From UMGS1225 sp034086705 (lineage in GTDB: Bacteria > Bacillota > Clostridia > Oscillospirales > CAG-272): a stretch of DNA of 64,000 nt. The notes beneath the pieces were generated by a model that ran no database searches, was not told where the DNA came from, and saw only the letters and a list, made by a program, of their open reading frames with translations. Positions within the stretch are counted from its first letter, which is position 1, and every line of letters begins with the position of its first letter. The position numbers and the translations under genes are program-made. Shown here in pieces: positions 43,084-51,979 of the stretch. The DNA lies in NCBI GenBank assembly GCA_034086705.1, contig JAXDZV010000030.1, positions 1-64,000 of the forward strand. The letters run 5' to 3'.

Positions 43084-43162
43084 TTTTTCACCTCCCGTTG
43101 CCAGCAATAGTGTATGCAGAAAATACCGTTCTACAACCGGAAAAAGATGTCTTGTATTCCAT

Positions 43163-43191
43163 TTGACAAGACGCTTACTTTTCTGTATAAT
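43163..43191 (+). promoter_or_regulatory. Sigma-A promoter for the TPR gene
   Basis: TTGACA (43163-43168) and TATAAT (43186-43191) are 17 bases apart, a perfect consensus. Initiation is expected near 43198, only about 15 bases before the ATG at 43213, so the leader is very short. Confidence 0.8.
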
Positions 43192-43212
43192 GAAAAATGA
43201 CGGAGGAAAATT

Positions 43213-43980
43213 ATGGACCGTTTAGACATGCCGCAAGTATTGCGTCGCCTAGATGCTTTCTTTGCTGAAGATGATATGCAAAGTGCCGGAGAACTGCTCC
43301 GCGAGCAGCTTGCAAATGCACGCGCTGTTTCGGATCAGGCAGCTATGCTTTCCCTGCGTTCCGAGCAAGTTGGTTATTATCGAAAAACGCAAGAGGAAGC
43401 ACTTGCTATGGAAGCAATTGACGAAGCACTGGCCCTATGTGAGCAGCTCTCCCTCTCTAAAACCATTACGGGTGCAACCGTCTTGCTTAATTGTGCAACA
43501 ACATATAAAGCTTTTCAGCGGCTTTCCCAAGCGCTACCGCTCTATGCGCGCGCATCTGTATTGTATGAAAGGCTTTTGCCATTTTTGGATTACCGGCAGG
43601 CAGGCCTGTGCAACAATTATGCATTGGCGTTGTGCGATGCAGGCGAATACACACAGGCTCTTGCGCTCTACCAAAAGGCATTACGAATATTACAAGCACT
43701 TGGAAATAATGCGTGTGATATTGCTGTGACATATGTGAACATAGCACATCTATACGATGCCGCAGGTATGCCGCAGAAAATTCCGCAGTCACTGCAAGAG
43801 GCTTATGCAGCATTGGAGGCGCAACCTATAGCTGCAAGAGACGGATACTATGCTTTTTGCTGCTCAAAATGTGCGCCCTCCTTTCAACAATTCGGCTTTT
43901 TGCAACAGGGAAATATACTGGCACGTCGTGCGCAAACCATTTACCAATCCAAGAAAAGCGAAAACAGCCTAAAAATATAG
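43213..43980 (+). CDS. Tetratricopeptide-repeat protein
   Basis: A 255-residue soluble helical protein. Several TPR-like units are visible, for example AGLCNNYALALCDAGEYTQAL, then LYQKALRILQ, and AVTYVNIAHLYDAAGM. GGAGG lies 6 bases before the ATG. It is followed 32 bases later by the DUF4037 gene, probably on the same transcript. In related Clostridia the two genes often occur together, as far as I recall. A protein-binding or assembly role is likely, partner unknown. Confidence 0.75.
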   Translation: MDRLDMPQVLRRLDAFFAEDDMQSAGELLREQLANARAVSDQAAMLSLRSEQVGYYRKTQEEALAMEAIDEALALCEQLSLSKTITGATVLLNCATTYKAFQRLSQALPLYARASVLYERLLPFLDYRQAGLCNNYALALCDAGEYTQALALYQKALRILQALGNNACDIAVTYVNIAHLYDAAGMPQKIPQSLQEAYAALEAQPIAARDGYYAFCCSKCAPSFQQFGFLQQGNILARRAQTIYQSKKSENSLKI

Positions 43981-44012
43981 CCAATAACCGCTACCGAAAG
44001 GAAGGGATTGCA

Positions 44013-44942
44013 ATGGAGGAAATGCAGGGGCTCGCATTGTGTGAACAATATTTTCGTGCATACGGAGAACCTATGCTGCATCGCTGCTTTGCGCAATATG
44101 AAAACCGTATTGCTGCCGGTTTGGTGGGGGAAGGTTCCGAATGTTTTGGGTTTGATGATGCGATTTCACGCGACCATGATTTCGGTCCGCGCTTTTTCCT
44201 TTTTCTCACAAATGAAGATGATGCAACCATCGGGCTTGAACTGGCGCGGGCATACCGTGCGTTACCACAGGAATATGCAGGAATGCGTGTGGAACAGCAA
44301 AGTGCCTGGGGAACTCCGCGCGCAGGCGTGCTGACCATTGATGCCTTTTACCGTCGCTTTACAGGTTGTCCGGGCGTACCGCCCTGTCATGAGGCATGGC
44401 TAGCCATTCCTCCATATTCGCTGGCCTGCGCCGTCAACGGCGCTGTTTTTCGAGACCCGCTCGGTCGCTTCACCCAAATCAGACAAAGCCTGCTGCAGGG
44501 ATATCCGGAAGATGTGCGCCGTAAAAAAATTTCGCAAAGCGCCATTGTTATGGCCCAAAGCGGACAATACAATTATTCCCGCTGCCGTGCGCACGGTGAA
44601 CAAGCAGCGGCACAGCTTGCGCTCTATCGCTTTTGTGAAGCAGCAATTTCCATGCTCTATTTATTAAATCGTCGTTACATGCCCTTTTACAAATGGGCAT
44701 TGCGCGGGGCTCAAAATCTTCCGATTCTGCCACAGCTGCAACCGCAAATATCCTCCTTGCTGTGTGCAGATGCACAAACCGATTGCAAGGCAACCATTGA
44801 GACTGTGTGTGCCGCCGTCATTTGCGAGTTGCAACGGCAGTCTTTGACAACAGGAGCATGGGATTATCTGGAGCCGCATGCTTTTGCAATTGCGGAAGGT
44901 ATCACCGATCAAAAGCTACGCACGATGCATATTATGCCGTGA
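44013..44942 (+). CDS. DUF4037 nucleotidyltransferase-like protein
   Basis: A 309-residue protein. The motif GSECFGFDDAISRDHDFGPR (about 38-57) is the nucleotidyltransferase-fold G-S...D-x-D-like signature of DUF4037 proteins. The helical C-terminal part (about 200-309) resembles the DUF4037 region, with a LLNRRYMPFYKWALRG segment. Substrate unknown. AAAGGAAGGG precedes the ATG at 44013; the longer frame from 43857 overlaps the TPR gene and is not supported. Confidence 0.75.
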   Translation: MEEMQGLALCEQYFRAYGEPMLHRCFAQYENRIAAGLVGEGSECFGFDDAISRDHDFGPRFFLFLTNEDDATIGLELARAYRALPQEYAGMRVEQQSAWGTPRAGVLTIDAFYRRFTGCPGVPPCHEAWLAIPPYSLACAVNGAVFRDPLGRFTQIRQSLLQGYPEDVRRKKISQSAIVMAQSGQYNYSRCRAHGEQAAAQLALYRFCEAAISMLYLLNRRYMPFYKWALRGAQNLPILPQLQPQISSLLCADAQTDCKATIETVCAAVICELQRQSLTTGAWDYLEPHAFAIAEGITDQKLRTMHIMP

Positions 44943-45336
44943 AACCTGAGTACCCCACTCGCAAATATAGAAAATCTGTTTTTATTTGACAGTTTTGGCA
45001 TATACAAATGTTCTCACACACCGCAAACGCATGCTTGCATCTGTTTGCTCAGGCTTGTTTTTTGCAAACAATATGGAAGATATATACCGGATCTCGTCGC
45101 AAATATGAAAACCGGCCCTCAGCAAGGTTTCCCCTGCCAAGGGCCGGTCATTTATAAAAGATTGCCATCACGCTTTCTCCTTCCATACAAAAGAAGAAAG
45201 CTCGACGCCCGGATCCTCCCAAAACCATCTGTTGCCGGAATACCAAGAATCATGCCAGCAATATATCTATCGCTCCAATCACGGTAAAAGCGGATTATTA
45301 CGCCTGCAGATGGGCTTTTTGGCTAACCTGAGAAAC
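44943..45336. other. Intergenic region between convergent genes
   Basis: This 394-base gap contains a terminator hairpin at 45111-45148 and a TTGACA-like site near 44986 without a good -10. No convincing ORF is seen. Confidence 0.5.
45111..45148. terminator. Hairpin terminator between convergent genes
   Basis: ACCGGCCCT (45111-45119) pairs with AGGGCCGGT (45140-45148), with a small inner stem. The minus-strand side is followed by TTTTCATATTTG, so it best serves the glycosidase-like gene. Confidence 0.65.
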
Positions 45337-46392
45337 TCAGTTAAAATACTGAATGCCGAGAAACCCCTCTTGCGATATATCCTGCTCTTTGTCTACTAAA
45401 AGGCGCATTCGATAGGCAGCGGTTGCAATGCGTAGATTATCTGTCAACATCTTGCCACCTGTACAGTCCAGCACAAATACGCCGGCATATGCCGCCAGCG
45501 CCGGCAAATCGATTCCGGTGGATTGACTAATCCCGCTGACAAAAGATACGGGACACATCTGCAATGTCAACGTTGCTCCTTGTAAGCTTTCTTGTAATCG
45601 TGCAATCCAAGCAGTGACCGTATCCGTTCTGCTTTCCGCGGCAACAGAAAGATTCCCCGCAGCCGTTACAGGATATGCAAAATGGCACAGACAAATCTCA
45701 TCTGCTCCTGCCAAATCTAACTCTTCCACCAATGAAGAAATATATGTGCGCGCTGACAGTGAAGCAACGCTGCACCATGTACCGCTTTCGTCCCGCCAAA
45801 CATCCCCCGCCACGCTTTGTAAAGCCATACTCGGATCTTGTGCAGCAGCCGCATCACAAAATGCACACACCCGCACCGTAACAAACAGGCCGGCCTGATG
45901 AAAGATCTGTATAAGCTGTGCGGGGGACAATACTACCCCCGACGCCAAGCCAAACGCTTGCGCTTGCAAAATTTCGCTGCGATACTGCATATGCCCCGCA
46001 GCGGTTTTTGCATCCATCCAAACAGCTGTATATCCCTGCTGCACCGCGGCATATGCAGCTGCAAGAACCTGTTCTTCGGTCTGACACTGTGAAAGGTCAA
46101 CCCACTTCGCACGATAATTTTCTGTGATGCCAACCCCGTTCGGCCGCAGAATCACCGTGGTTTGCTGCGGTGCATCTACTTTGCTTGATTGCTCCGTTTC
46201 TTGCGTATATATCTGGTCATTCTGCTGCGTCTGCAGGGCCGATATTGGTTGCGAGATGACATACTTTCGCAACGCAAACAATGCCAATGTAACGGACAAT
46301 GCCACAGACAATACTGACAAAATCACCATGGCAAGCAAACTCGGATCGACTGTATGCTTTTTCTGCTTTCGGTATTTGAAATGCTTTTTCAT
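45337..46392 (-). CDS. Membrane-anchored glycoside hydrolase-like protein (DUF4015-type)
   Basis: A 351-residue protein. A short basic cytoplasmic N-terminus (KKHFKYRKQKK) precedes one membrane helix (about 18-46). After a linker comes a TIM-barrel-like domain from about 90: KWVDLSQCQTEEQVLAA, GYTAVWMDAKTAAGHMQY, GLFVTVRVCAFCDA and DEICLCHFAYP. The pattern resembles the putative glycosidase domain of DUF4015 proteins. Catalytic residues cannot be assigned. AAGGGG lies before the ATG. It follows tpiA across a terminator (46415-46443). Confidence 0.5.
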   Translation of the reverse strand: MKKHFKYRKQKKHTVDPSLLAMVILSVLSVALSVTLALFALRKYVISQPISALQTQQNDQIYTQETEQSSKVDAPQQTTVILRPNGVGITENYRAKWVDLSQCQTEEQVLAAAYAAVQQGYTAVWMDAKTAAGHMQYRSEILQAQAFGLASGVVLSPAQLIQIFHQAGLFVTVRVCAFCDAAAAQDPSMALQSVAGDVWRDESGTWCSVASLSARTYISSLVEELDLAGADEICLCHFAYPVTAAGNLSVAAESRTDTVTAWIARLQESLQGATLTLQMCPVSFVSGISQSTGIDLPALAAYAGVFVLDCTGGKMLTDNLRIATAAYRMRLLVDKEQDISQEGFLGIQYFN

Positions 46393-46414
46393 CTGTGGCC
46401 CCTTTCAAAAAGTA

Positions 46415-46443
46415 CGGGCTGTTCGCATTACTGCGGCAGCCCG
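46415..46443 (-). terminator. Intrinsic terminator after tpiA
   Basis: On the minus strand, CGGGCTG and CAGCCCG (46437-46443 and 46415-46421) flank a 15-base loop, followed by TACTTTTTG. It ends the pgk-tpiA unit just before the next minus-strand gene. Confidence 0.75.
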
Positions 46444-46462
46444 GTTTTCTGTTATACTGTTT

Positions 46463-47224
46463 TTAACCCTCAGCAACAATCGCTGCAAAATCATCTACTT
46501 TTAAAGACGCTCCGCCGATCAATCCGCCGTCTACATCTTCCTTGGAAAGCAATTCCTTTGCATTGCCACGGTTCATAGAACCACCGTATTGTACGGTTGT
46601 GGCCTGTGCGGCAGCCGCGCCGTAAAGCTGAGCAAGCACGCCGCGAATAACACCGCAAACCTCGTCTGCCTGCTCCGCTGTCGCCGTACGGCCGGTTCCG
46701 ATCGCCCATACCGGTTCATATGCAATAATCACATTGCTAAGCGACTGTGCATCTACTCCGAGCAGTGCAATCTTTGTCTGCAGCGAAACAATCTCGGAAG
46801 TGATCCCCTGCTCCCGCTGTGTTAAAGTCTCCCCAACACATACAATCGTCTTTAATCCTGCCGTAAGCGCAGCTTTGGTCCGCTTGTTTACCGTTTCATC
46901 CGTTTCGCCAAAATATTGCCTACGTTCGGAATGCCCGACAATGACATACTCCGCGCCAGCATCGCACAACATTTGTGCGCTAATTTCGCCGGTATAAGCA
47001 CCCTTTTCTTCAAAATGCACATTTTCGCCACCAATGTGAATTGCCGTGCCGCGCGCTGCTTCTACCGCAGCGGGAATGTCAATGGCGGGGACACATAAAA
47101 CGACCTCGCAATCCGCTTGTTGCACTTTCGGTGCCAGTTCTCGAATAAATGCCGCCGTAGCCGTCGGCGTCATATTCATCTTCCAGTTTCCGGCGATGAC
47201 AGTTTTACGCAATGCTTTATTCAT
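46463..47224 (-). CDS. tpiA: Triosephosphate isomerase
   Basis: Interconverts dihydroxyacetone phosphate and glyceraldehyde-3-phosphate. The 253-residue barrel has NWKMN (substrate Lys), GHSERR (His about 95), AYEPVWAIGTG (catalytic Glu and mobile loop) and the phosphate-binding GGSM and LIGGASL. The ATG at 47224 is preferred over an upstream GTG at 47233 because AGAGG lies 8 bases before it. It follows pgk by 17 bases. Confidence 0.97.
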   Translation of the reverse strand: MNKALRKTVIAGNWKMNMTPTATAAFIRELAPKVQQADCEVVLCVPAIDIPAAVEAARGTAIHIGGENVHFEEKGAYTGEISAQMLCDAGAEYVIVGHSERRQYFGETDETVNKRTKAALTAGLKTIVCVGETLTQREQGITSEIVSLQTKIALLGVDAQSLSNVIIAYEPVWAIGTGRTATAEQADEVCGVIRGVLAQLYGAAAAQATTVQYGGSMNRGNAKELLSKEDVDGGLIGGASLKVDDFAAIVAEG

Positions 47225-47241
47225 GGGTCTCACCTCTCTGC

Positions 47242-48540
47242 TTAGTCTCTGTCATTCAGGCAAGCAATACCCGGAAGTTCCTTGCCTTCCAAAAATTCCA
47301 GAGAAGCGCCACCGCCTGTTGAAATGTGCGTCATACGATCTGCGTAACCAAGCTGCTCCACAGCAGCCGCACTATCGCCGCCACCTATAATGGAGATCGC
47401 ACCGCTTTGCGCAACTGCCTTCGCAACTGCCCTGGTACCTGAAGCAAAATTCTCCCACTCGGAAACCCCCATAGGTCCGTTCCATACAATGGTACCTGCG
47501 CCCTCAATACTCTTGGCAAACAGTTCCTGGGTTTTTTCACCGATATCCAACCCCATCCATCCATCTGGAATGGAATCCGAATATATCCGCATATATACCG
47601 TGTCTTCCTTATATTCTTTACCAATCACATTGTCGACAGGAAGCAGAAAGTTCACGCCTTTGGCGCGCGCTTTTTCCATCGTTTCTCTGGCAACATCCAC
47701 TTTGTCTTCCTCGCAGATAGAGGTTCCAACGGAATTCCCCAAAGCCCGGAAAAACGTATATGCCATGCCCCCACCGATGATCAGCGTGTCTACCTTCTCA
47801 ATCAGGTTGTTAATCACGCCGATTTTATCGGATACTTTGGCACCGCCCAAAATTGCGACAAACGGTCTAACCGGATTTTCCAACGCCTTTCCCATAACAT
47901 CGATTTCCTTGCGAATCAAATACCCACAAACTGCCGGCAAATATGCAGCCACTCCCGCTGTAGATGCGTGTGCACGGTGGGCAGAGCCAAATGCGTCATT
48001 GACATACAACTGGGCAAGATCTGCAAGTTCTTTGGAAAACCCGGGATCATTTTTCTCTTCTCTTGCGTCAAAGCGCACATTTTCCAGCAACAGCGCCTCT
48101 CCGGGTTGTAAGGCAGAGGCTTTCGTCTGCGCATCTGCACCGGTAATATCCTGGGCAAATGAAACAACACCGCCCAAAAGCTCATTCAGTCTCTGTGCAA
48201 CAGGTGCAAGCGAGAACTTTGTGCGATCTGCTTCTGCTGCTTTTAAGAGCTTTTCTTTGGCTTGTGCCTGTTCGGACTCCGGCAAAGCAGCGACTTTCGC
48301 TTTTTCCTTTTTATTCAGGCCAAAGCCCGGCGTCAAAATGTTGTGCGGCTTGCCAAGGTGCGAGCACAAAATCACCCTTGCACCGTTGGACAGCAAATAT
48401 TTGATAGTAGGCAACGCCTCGACAATACGCTTGTCTGAGGTGATCACACCATCCCGTAGCGGAACATTGAAATCACATCTTACAAGGACTTTTTTTCCTG
48501 CTACATCAACATCTTCGATCGTCTTCTTATTATAGGTCAT
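47242..48540 (-). CDS. pgk: Phosphoglycerate kinase
   Basis: Makes ATP from 1,3-bisphosphoglycerate. The 432-residue protein has N-terminal VLVRCDFNVPL, SHLGKP and NDAFGSAHRAHAS. The nucleotide-binding region holds GGAKVSDKIGVI and GGGDSAAA, and the C-terminus STGGGASLEFLEG. It is somewhat longer than the usual 390-400 because of an insertion around residues 60-95 (LNKKEKAKVAALPESEQAQ). AAAGGAGAGG precedes the ATG. It has its own promoter and is co-transcribed with tpiA. Confidence 0.97.
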   Translation of the reverse strand: MTYNKKTIEDVDVAGKKVLVRCDFNVPLRDGVITSDKRIVEALPTIKYLLSNGARVILCSHLGKPHNILTPGFGLNKKEKAKVAALPESEQAQAKEKLLKAAEADRTKFSLAPVAQRLNELLGGVVSFAQDITGADAQTKASALQPGEALLLENVRFDAREEKNDPGFSKELADLAQLYVNDAFGSAHRAHASTAGVAAYLPAVCGYLIRKEIDVMGKALENPVRPFVAILGGAKVSDKIGVINNLIEKVDTLIIGGGMAYTFFRALGNSVGTSICEEDKVDVARETMEKARAKGVNFLLPVDNVIGKEYKEDTVYMRIYSDSIPDGWMGLDIGEKTQELFAKSIEGAGTIVWNGPMGVSEWENFASGTRAVAKAVAQSGAISIIGGGDSAAAVEQLGYADRMTHISTGGGASLEFLEGKELPGIACLNDRD

Positions 48541-48582
48541 ATAATCCTCTCCTTTATCCGGTTTCAGCCGTTTTGATAGTTA

Positions 48583-48611
48583 ATTATACCACAAGCGGTA
48601 TATATTTGCAA
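48583..48611 (-). promoter_or_regulatory. Sigma-A promoter for pgk-tpiA
   Basis: On the minus strand, TTGCAA (48606-48611) and TATAAT (48583-48588) are 17 bases apart. It lies 31 bases after the stop of the upstream U32 gene, with no terminator between, so read-through could add to pgk expression. Confidence 0.75.
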
Positions 48612-48642
48612 TAGATTTTCGCACTTGTCCGGCAGAATCCGC

Positions 48643-49872
48643 TCATTTCCCACGCAAAATATCCCCCGGATACAGCAAAGTCGGTACTTGCGCATAAAAA
48701 TACATATTAGGATGTGGTGCGGCATCAATGGAACTGCCGTCCATTGCATAAAACGCCCCCAAATGCAGCGAGCGACCGGGCTGTCCGGGTGTCAGCCATT
48801 CCACATCGGTGTTGGCACAAAGCTTGTTTTTTTGACGAAGCAATGCCAACCCTCTTTTGGCATCGTACGCTTCAACCACGCAAAGATACGCCTTTTCCCG
48901 CAAATATCCTGCAGTTTCTACCGTTTTTGCATCGGCCTGTGGCCGTTCGAAAAAATATCCTGTTGCATATGCGCGGTGACTGACGCTCTCCGTTTCGCGC
49001 AACCATGCAGGGTCAAACACATATCCCTGCGTATCTGCAAAATATCGGTCAATTGCCATTCGGTACGCATTGGTAATGACAGCGGTATAATATGCGCTCT
49101 TCATGCGCCCTTCGATTTTAAAGCTCGTAATGCCTGCTTGACAAAGCGCGGGAATATGCTCAATCATGCAAAGATCTTTCGCGCTCATGATAAATGTTCC
49201 CAGCTCATTTTCTTCTATACCGAGCGCATCATCCGGTCGCTTCTCCTCAATAATACGATAATTCCACCGGCAAGGCTGCGTGCATGCGCCGCGATTCCCA
49301 TCGCGCCCGGTAAAATAGTTTGATAATAGACACCGGCCGCTGTAGGAAATACACATAGAACCATGCACAAAGCATTCCACCTGTGCCCGAGTACCAAGCT
49401 GCCGAACAATCTGCTCGATTTGTTGCAGCGTTAGTTCTCGAGCGAGAACGATCCGCTCTGCGCCCAGAGAGACCCACGCATGCGCAGCCGCGCTGCTAAC
49501 AACACTTGCTTGTGTAGAAACATGCAATGGCATCTGTGGTAAAAGTTCCCGCGCCAGCATAAACACACCGAGGTCCGAAACAATCAGCGCATCCACTCCT
49601 GCTGCCTGTGCAGCCAACAGCGTGCGTCGCAGCGCTGGATATTCCTCATCCCGTGGCATCGTATTCACCGTTTGATATACACGGACGCCGTGCGCATGCG
49701 CATATTTTACAGCACGCGGAAGTTCTTCTTCCGAAAAATTATCTGCTGCAGAACGCATGCCGAATGTCTTTGCGGCAAGATATACCGCATCTGCTCCAAA
49801 CCGAACGGCGGCCTTTAATTTCTCAAAATTTCCAGCCGGAGACAAAAGCTCCGGTTTGTTTCCTATTTGCAA
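48643..49872 (-). CDS. Peptidase U32-family protein (tRNA hydroxylation TrhP-like)
   Basis: A 409-residue protein. The U32 signature is clear: FVHGSMCISYSGRCLLSNYF, preceded by the barrel-like GADAVYLAAKTFGMR. Related proteins (TrhP/YegQ, RlhA) hydroxylate RNA bases; others are called collagenase-like proteases. I favour an RNA-modification role by family, without proof. The start is taken as a TTG at 49872, with GGAGG 9 bases upstream, 4 bases after the ispE stop. The longer frame to 50064 lies wholly inside ispE. Confidence 0.85.
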   Translation of the reverse strand: MQIGNKPELLSPAGNFEKLKAAVRFGADAVYLAAKTFGMRSAADNFSEEELPRAVKYAHAHGVRVYQTVNTMPRDEEYPALRRTLLAAQAAGVDALIVSDLGVFMLARELLPQMPLHVSTQASVVSSAAAHAWVSLGAERIVLARELTLQQIEQIVRQLGTRAQVECFVHGSMCISYSGRCLLSNYFTGRDGNRGACTQPCRWNYRIIEEKRPDDALGIEENELGTFIMSAKDLCMIEHIPALCQAGITSFKIEGRMKSAYYTAVITNAYRMAIDRYFADTQGYVFDPAWLRETESVSHRAYATGYFFERPQADAKTVETAGYLREKAYLCVVEAYDAKRGLALLRQKNKLCANTDVEWLTPGQPGRSLHLGAFYAMDGSSIDAAPHPNMYFYAQVPTLLYPGDILRGK

Positions 49873-49876
49873 AATC

Positions 49877-50776
49877 TTACGCCTCCAGACAATCTTGCGG
49901 TTCACACACGTACGCAATATGCCCCATAGAGCAAATATGCGCCGCCGCTTCGATGGCGGCCTGTTTGGCTTGCGGTAAAAACAGGCCGAATACGCCGGCG
50001 CCGCTGCCGCTGAGCAGCGCTCCTTGCGCCCCGGTTTGGTGTAAAACATCCAACAAAGCAACACTCACAGGGCGCTGCGGCAAAACCGCCGTTGAAAAGC
50101 GGTTATACATAGCAGCGCAAATTTGCGACAAGTTGCCGCTTTGCAGTGCTGAAAGCAATGTTGCGCTGCTGGGCTGCTCACCTGTCGGCAGCGAATCCAC
50201 TGCCTCGTAGGCCAATGCGGTACGCACGCCTTCACCGCCGAAAGCGAGCACCGCATAGCAAGGCGGTAGAGAAGGAAGCCCGCACAGTTCTTGTCCAAAT
50301 CCCGTAGCACGGCAACATCCCCCCTGCAAGCCAAACGGAACATCTGCACCGATTTTTGCTGCAAGTGCAATCAGCTCGTTCTTTTCCAGGGCGGCAAAAG
50401 CCTGCTGGCACAGCCGCAATACCGCTGCAGCATCTGCACTGCCCCCTCCAAATCCCGCCCCCGCGGGAATTCTCTTTTCAATTTGCAAAATCGCCCGATA
50501 TCCGGAAATCTTTGCAGCACGGCAATAGGCACGCAATGCAATCATTCCAAGATTTTGCTCCGCAGCACCGAAAGAACAATTTGTCACAAACTCCACACGA
50601 TCCTCACCCGCAAGAGCAGGCGCAACAGTTAATGTAACAGTATCTTGTAAGCTCATTGCTTGCATAACCGTATCTACGGTATGGTACCCGTCGGCTCGTT
50701 TTGCGCCAACAGAAAGAAACAAATTGACCTTAGCAAATGCGGAAGTGGTAAAGACACTCATATGGTCTAAAACCAT
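49877..50776 (-). CDS. ispE: 4-diphosphocytidyl-2-C-methyl-D-erythritol kinase
   Basis: GHMP kinase of the non-mevalonate (MEP) isoprenoid pathway. The 299-residue protein has AFAKVNLFLSVG at the start, the ATP loop PAGAGFGGGSADAAA and the C-terminal LLSGSGAGVFG. AGGAGG lies 6 bases before the ATG at 50776. It sits between DUF362 and U32 genes with gaps of 9 and 4 bases. No other MEP gene is in the window. Confidence 0.94.
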   Translation of the reverse strand: MVLDHMSVFTTSAFAKVNLFLSVGAKRADGYHTVDTVMQAMSLQDTVTLTVAPALAGEDRVEFVTNCSFGAAEQNLGMIALRAYCRAAKISGYRAILQIEKRIPAGAGFGGGSADAAAVLRLCQQAFAALEKNELIALAAKIGADVPFGLQGGCCRATGFGQELCGLPSLPPCYAVLAFGGEGVRTALAYEAVDSLPTGEQPSSATLLSALQSGNLSQICAAMYNRFSTAVLPQRPVSVALLDVLHQTGAQGALLSGSGAGVFGLFLPQAKQAAIEAAAHICSMGHIAYVCEPQDCLEA

Positions 50777-50785
50777 AATTCCCTC

Positions 50786-51973
50786 CTATCCCAAAAACCG
50801 CAGCAACAGATTCTTATGAATGCGTACACATCGATGCGGACACAACTCCTGACAGCAAAAGCAACGAATACAGCGATTTGAGTGAATCTTCGCCCGACGG
50901 GCAAAAGTTCCGTCTCGCCTGCGTACTTGCCGCAGCGTAATAGTATGTGCAGGACAAGCACTGACGCACCTTCCACACCCAACGCATGTCTTTTCAATAA
51001 CCGGACGCGGCCGAAAGACAGCAAACACGTCTTTGCCAAACAGCTTTGGCAAACGTATCAAAGGGTTATGATCAGATTTTGTATCGGGCGCCAAAAAATG
51101 CTGCGGTGCCCTGGCAACGGGGTCGTCTCCGAGCAAGCAAATTTGCGGCGGACAAAGCCCACGTTCTTTTGCTTTTTCCAACATAAGTACCCTGCCCGAA
51201 AATCCAAGCAGCTCCGCTGCAACCATATCTAATGCAAATGCATTATCGGAGGCAAACAGGCAACCGACTGCATGTGGCTTGCCCGCCGTAGGACCGTTTC
51301 CTTCCATGCAAACAACAGCATCCAGTAGATTCAGCACCTGTGCACGCGTATGGTGCAGCAGGCATAGGTCTACCAGCATTTGTGAAAAATCGTCATACTC
51401 CGGAAAGCGCGCATGCATTTCGAATTTTTCAAGCCCCGGGATCGTGCCGAAAAAGTTCTTCACCGCACCGGACATAGTTGTAAGCGCATGACTTTTCAAT
51501 TTTGATAAATTGATCACAATATCCGCTTGCGCCACAGCATGGATGATGCGAAATTGTTTGGTAGCCTTTCCCTGTGGGAAAGAGAGTGTATCCGCAGTAA
51601 AATCATCGTTCAGCCTTGCGCGGTGCCCTCGCAGCGCATCTTCCATACCTGTTACTCGGTATACACCCGCAAGAGCCGCAGCATGAAACGGGCCACCGCA
51701 GCTTTCAGCCAGTACCACATCGGCGCACGCCGATTCGTCCAATACGCAAAGCACCGCATCCACCAAACTTGGATGTACAGTCGCCGCACGGTCCGGCTCC
51801 GCTTTCATGACAAGATTGGGCTTGAGAACCACCCGTTTTCCGCGCAATGTCTCCGATGTGAGGCCGAATTGCGCAAAGGCCTGCCGTACAAAGTTACACA
51901 GCAACTGCCGGTCCGAATATCCCTGAGCATATCGACACAGAACACGGTCGCATGATGCAAGTGATTTTTCCAA
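50786..51973 (-). CDS. DUF362 protein with C-terminal two-cluster ferredoxin domain
   Basis: A 395-residue protein. The DUF362 domain (about 1-290) has VLKPNLVMKAEPDRAATVHP and VVLAESCGGP. The C-terminus has two 4Fe-4S motifs, CVGCGRCVSACP and CIRCFCCQELCP (about 335-380). The family is predicted to be iron-sulfur redox proteins, function unknown. The TTG start at 51973 has GGGGG upstream and lies 6 bases after the aminotransferase stop. Homologues are common in anaerobic Clostridia. Confidence 0.85.
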   Translation of the reverse strand: MEKSLASCDRVLCRYAQGYSDRQLLCNFVRQAFAQFGLTSETLRGKRVVLKPNLVMKAEPDRAATVHPSLVDAVLCVLDESACADVVLAESCGGPFHAAALAGVYRVTGMEDALRGHRARLNDDFTADTLSFPQGKATKQFRIIHAVAQADIVINLSKLKSHALTTMSGAVKNFFGTIPGLEKFEMHARFPEYDDFSQMLVDLCLLHHTRAQVLNLLDAVVCMEGNGPTAGKPHAVGCLFASDNAFALDMVAAELLGFSGRVLMLEKAKERGLCPPQICLLGDDPVARAPQHFLAPDTKSDHNPLIRLPKLFGKDVFAVFRPRPVIEKTCVGCGRCVSACPAHTITLRQVRRRDGTFARRAKIHSNRCIRCFCCQELCPHRCVRIHKNLLLRFLG

Positions 51974-51979
51974 AGCAGT

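Noticed and set aside
45045..45287. 80-residue open frame on the plus strand
   Set aside because: It spans a terminator hairpin and lacks start signals.
47390..48535. 381-residue open frame on the plus strand
   Set aside because: It is antisense to pgk, whose protein is clearly real; there is no ribosome site and the composition is that of a reversed coding frame.
49608..50210. 200-residue open frame on the plus strand
   Set aside because: It is antisense to the U32 gene and ispE and has no ribosome site.
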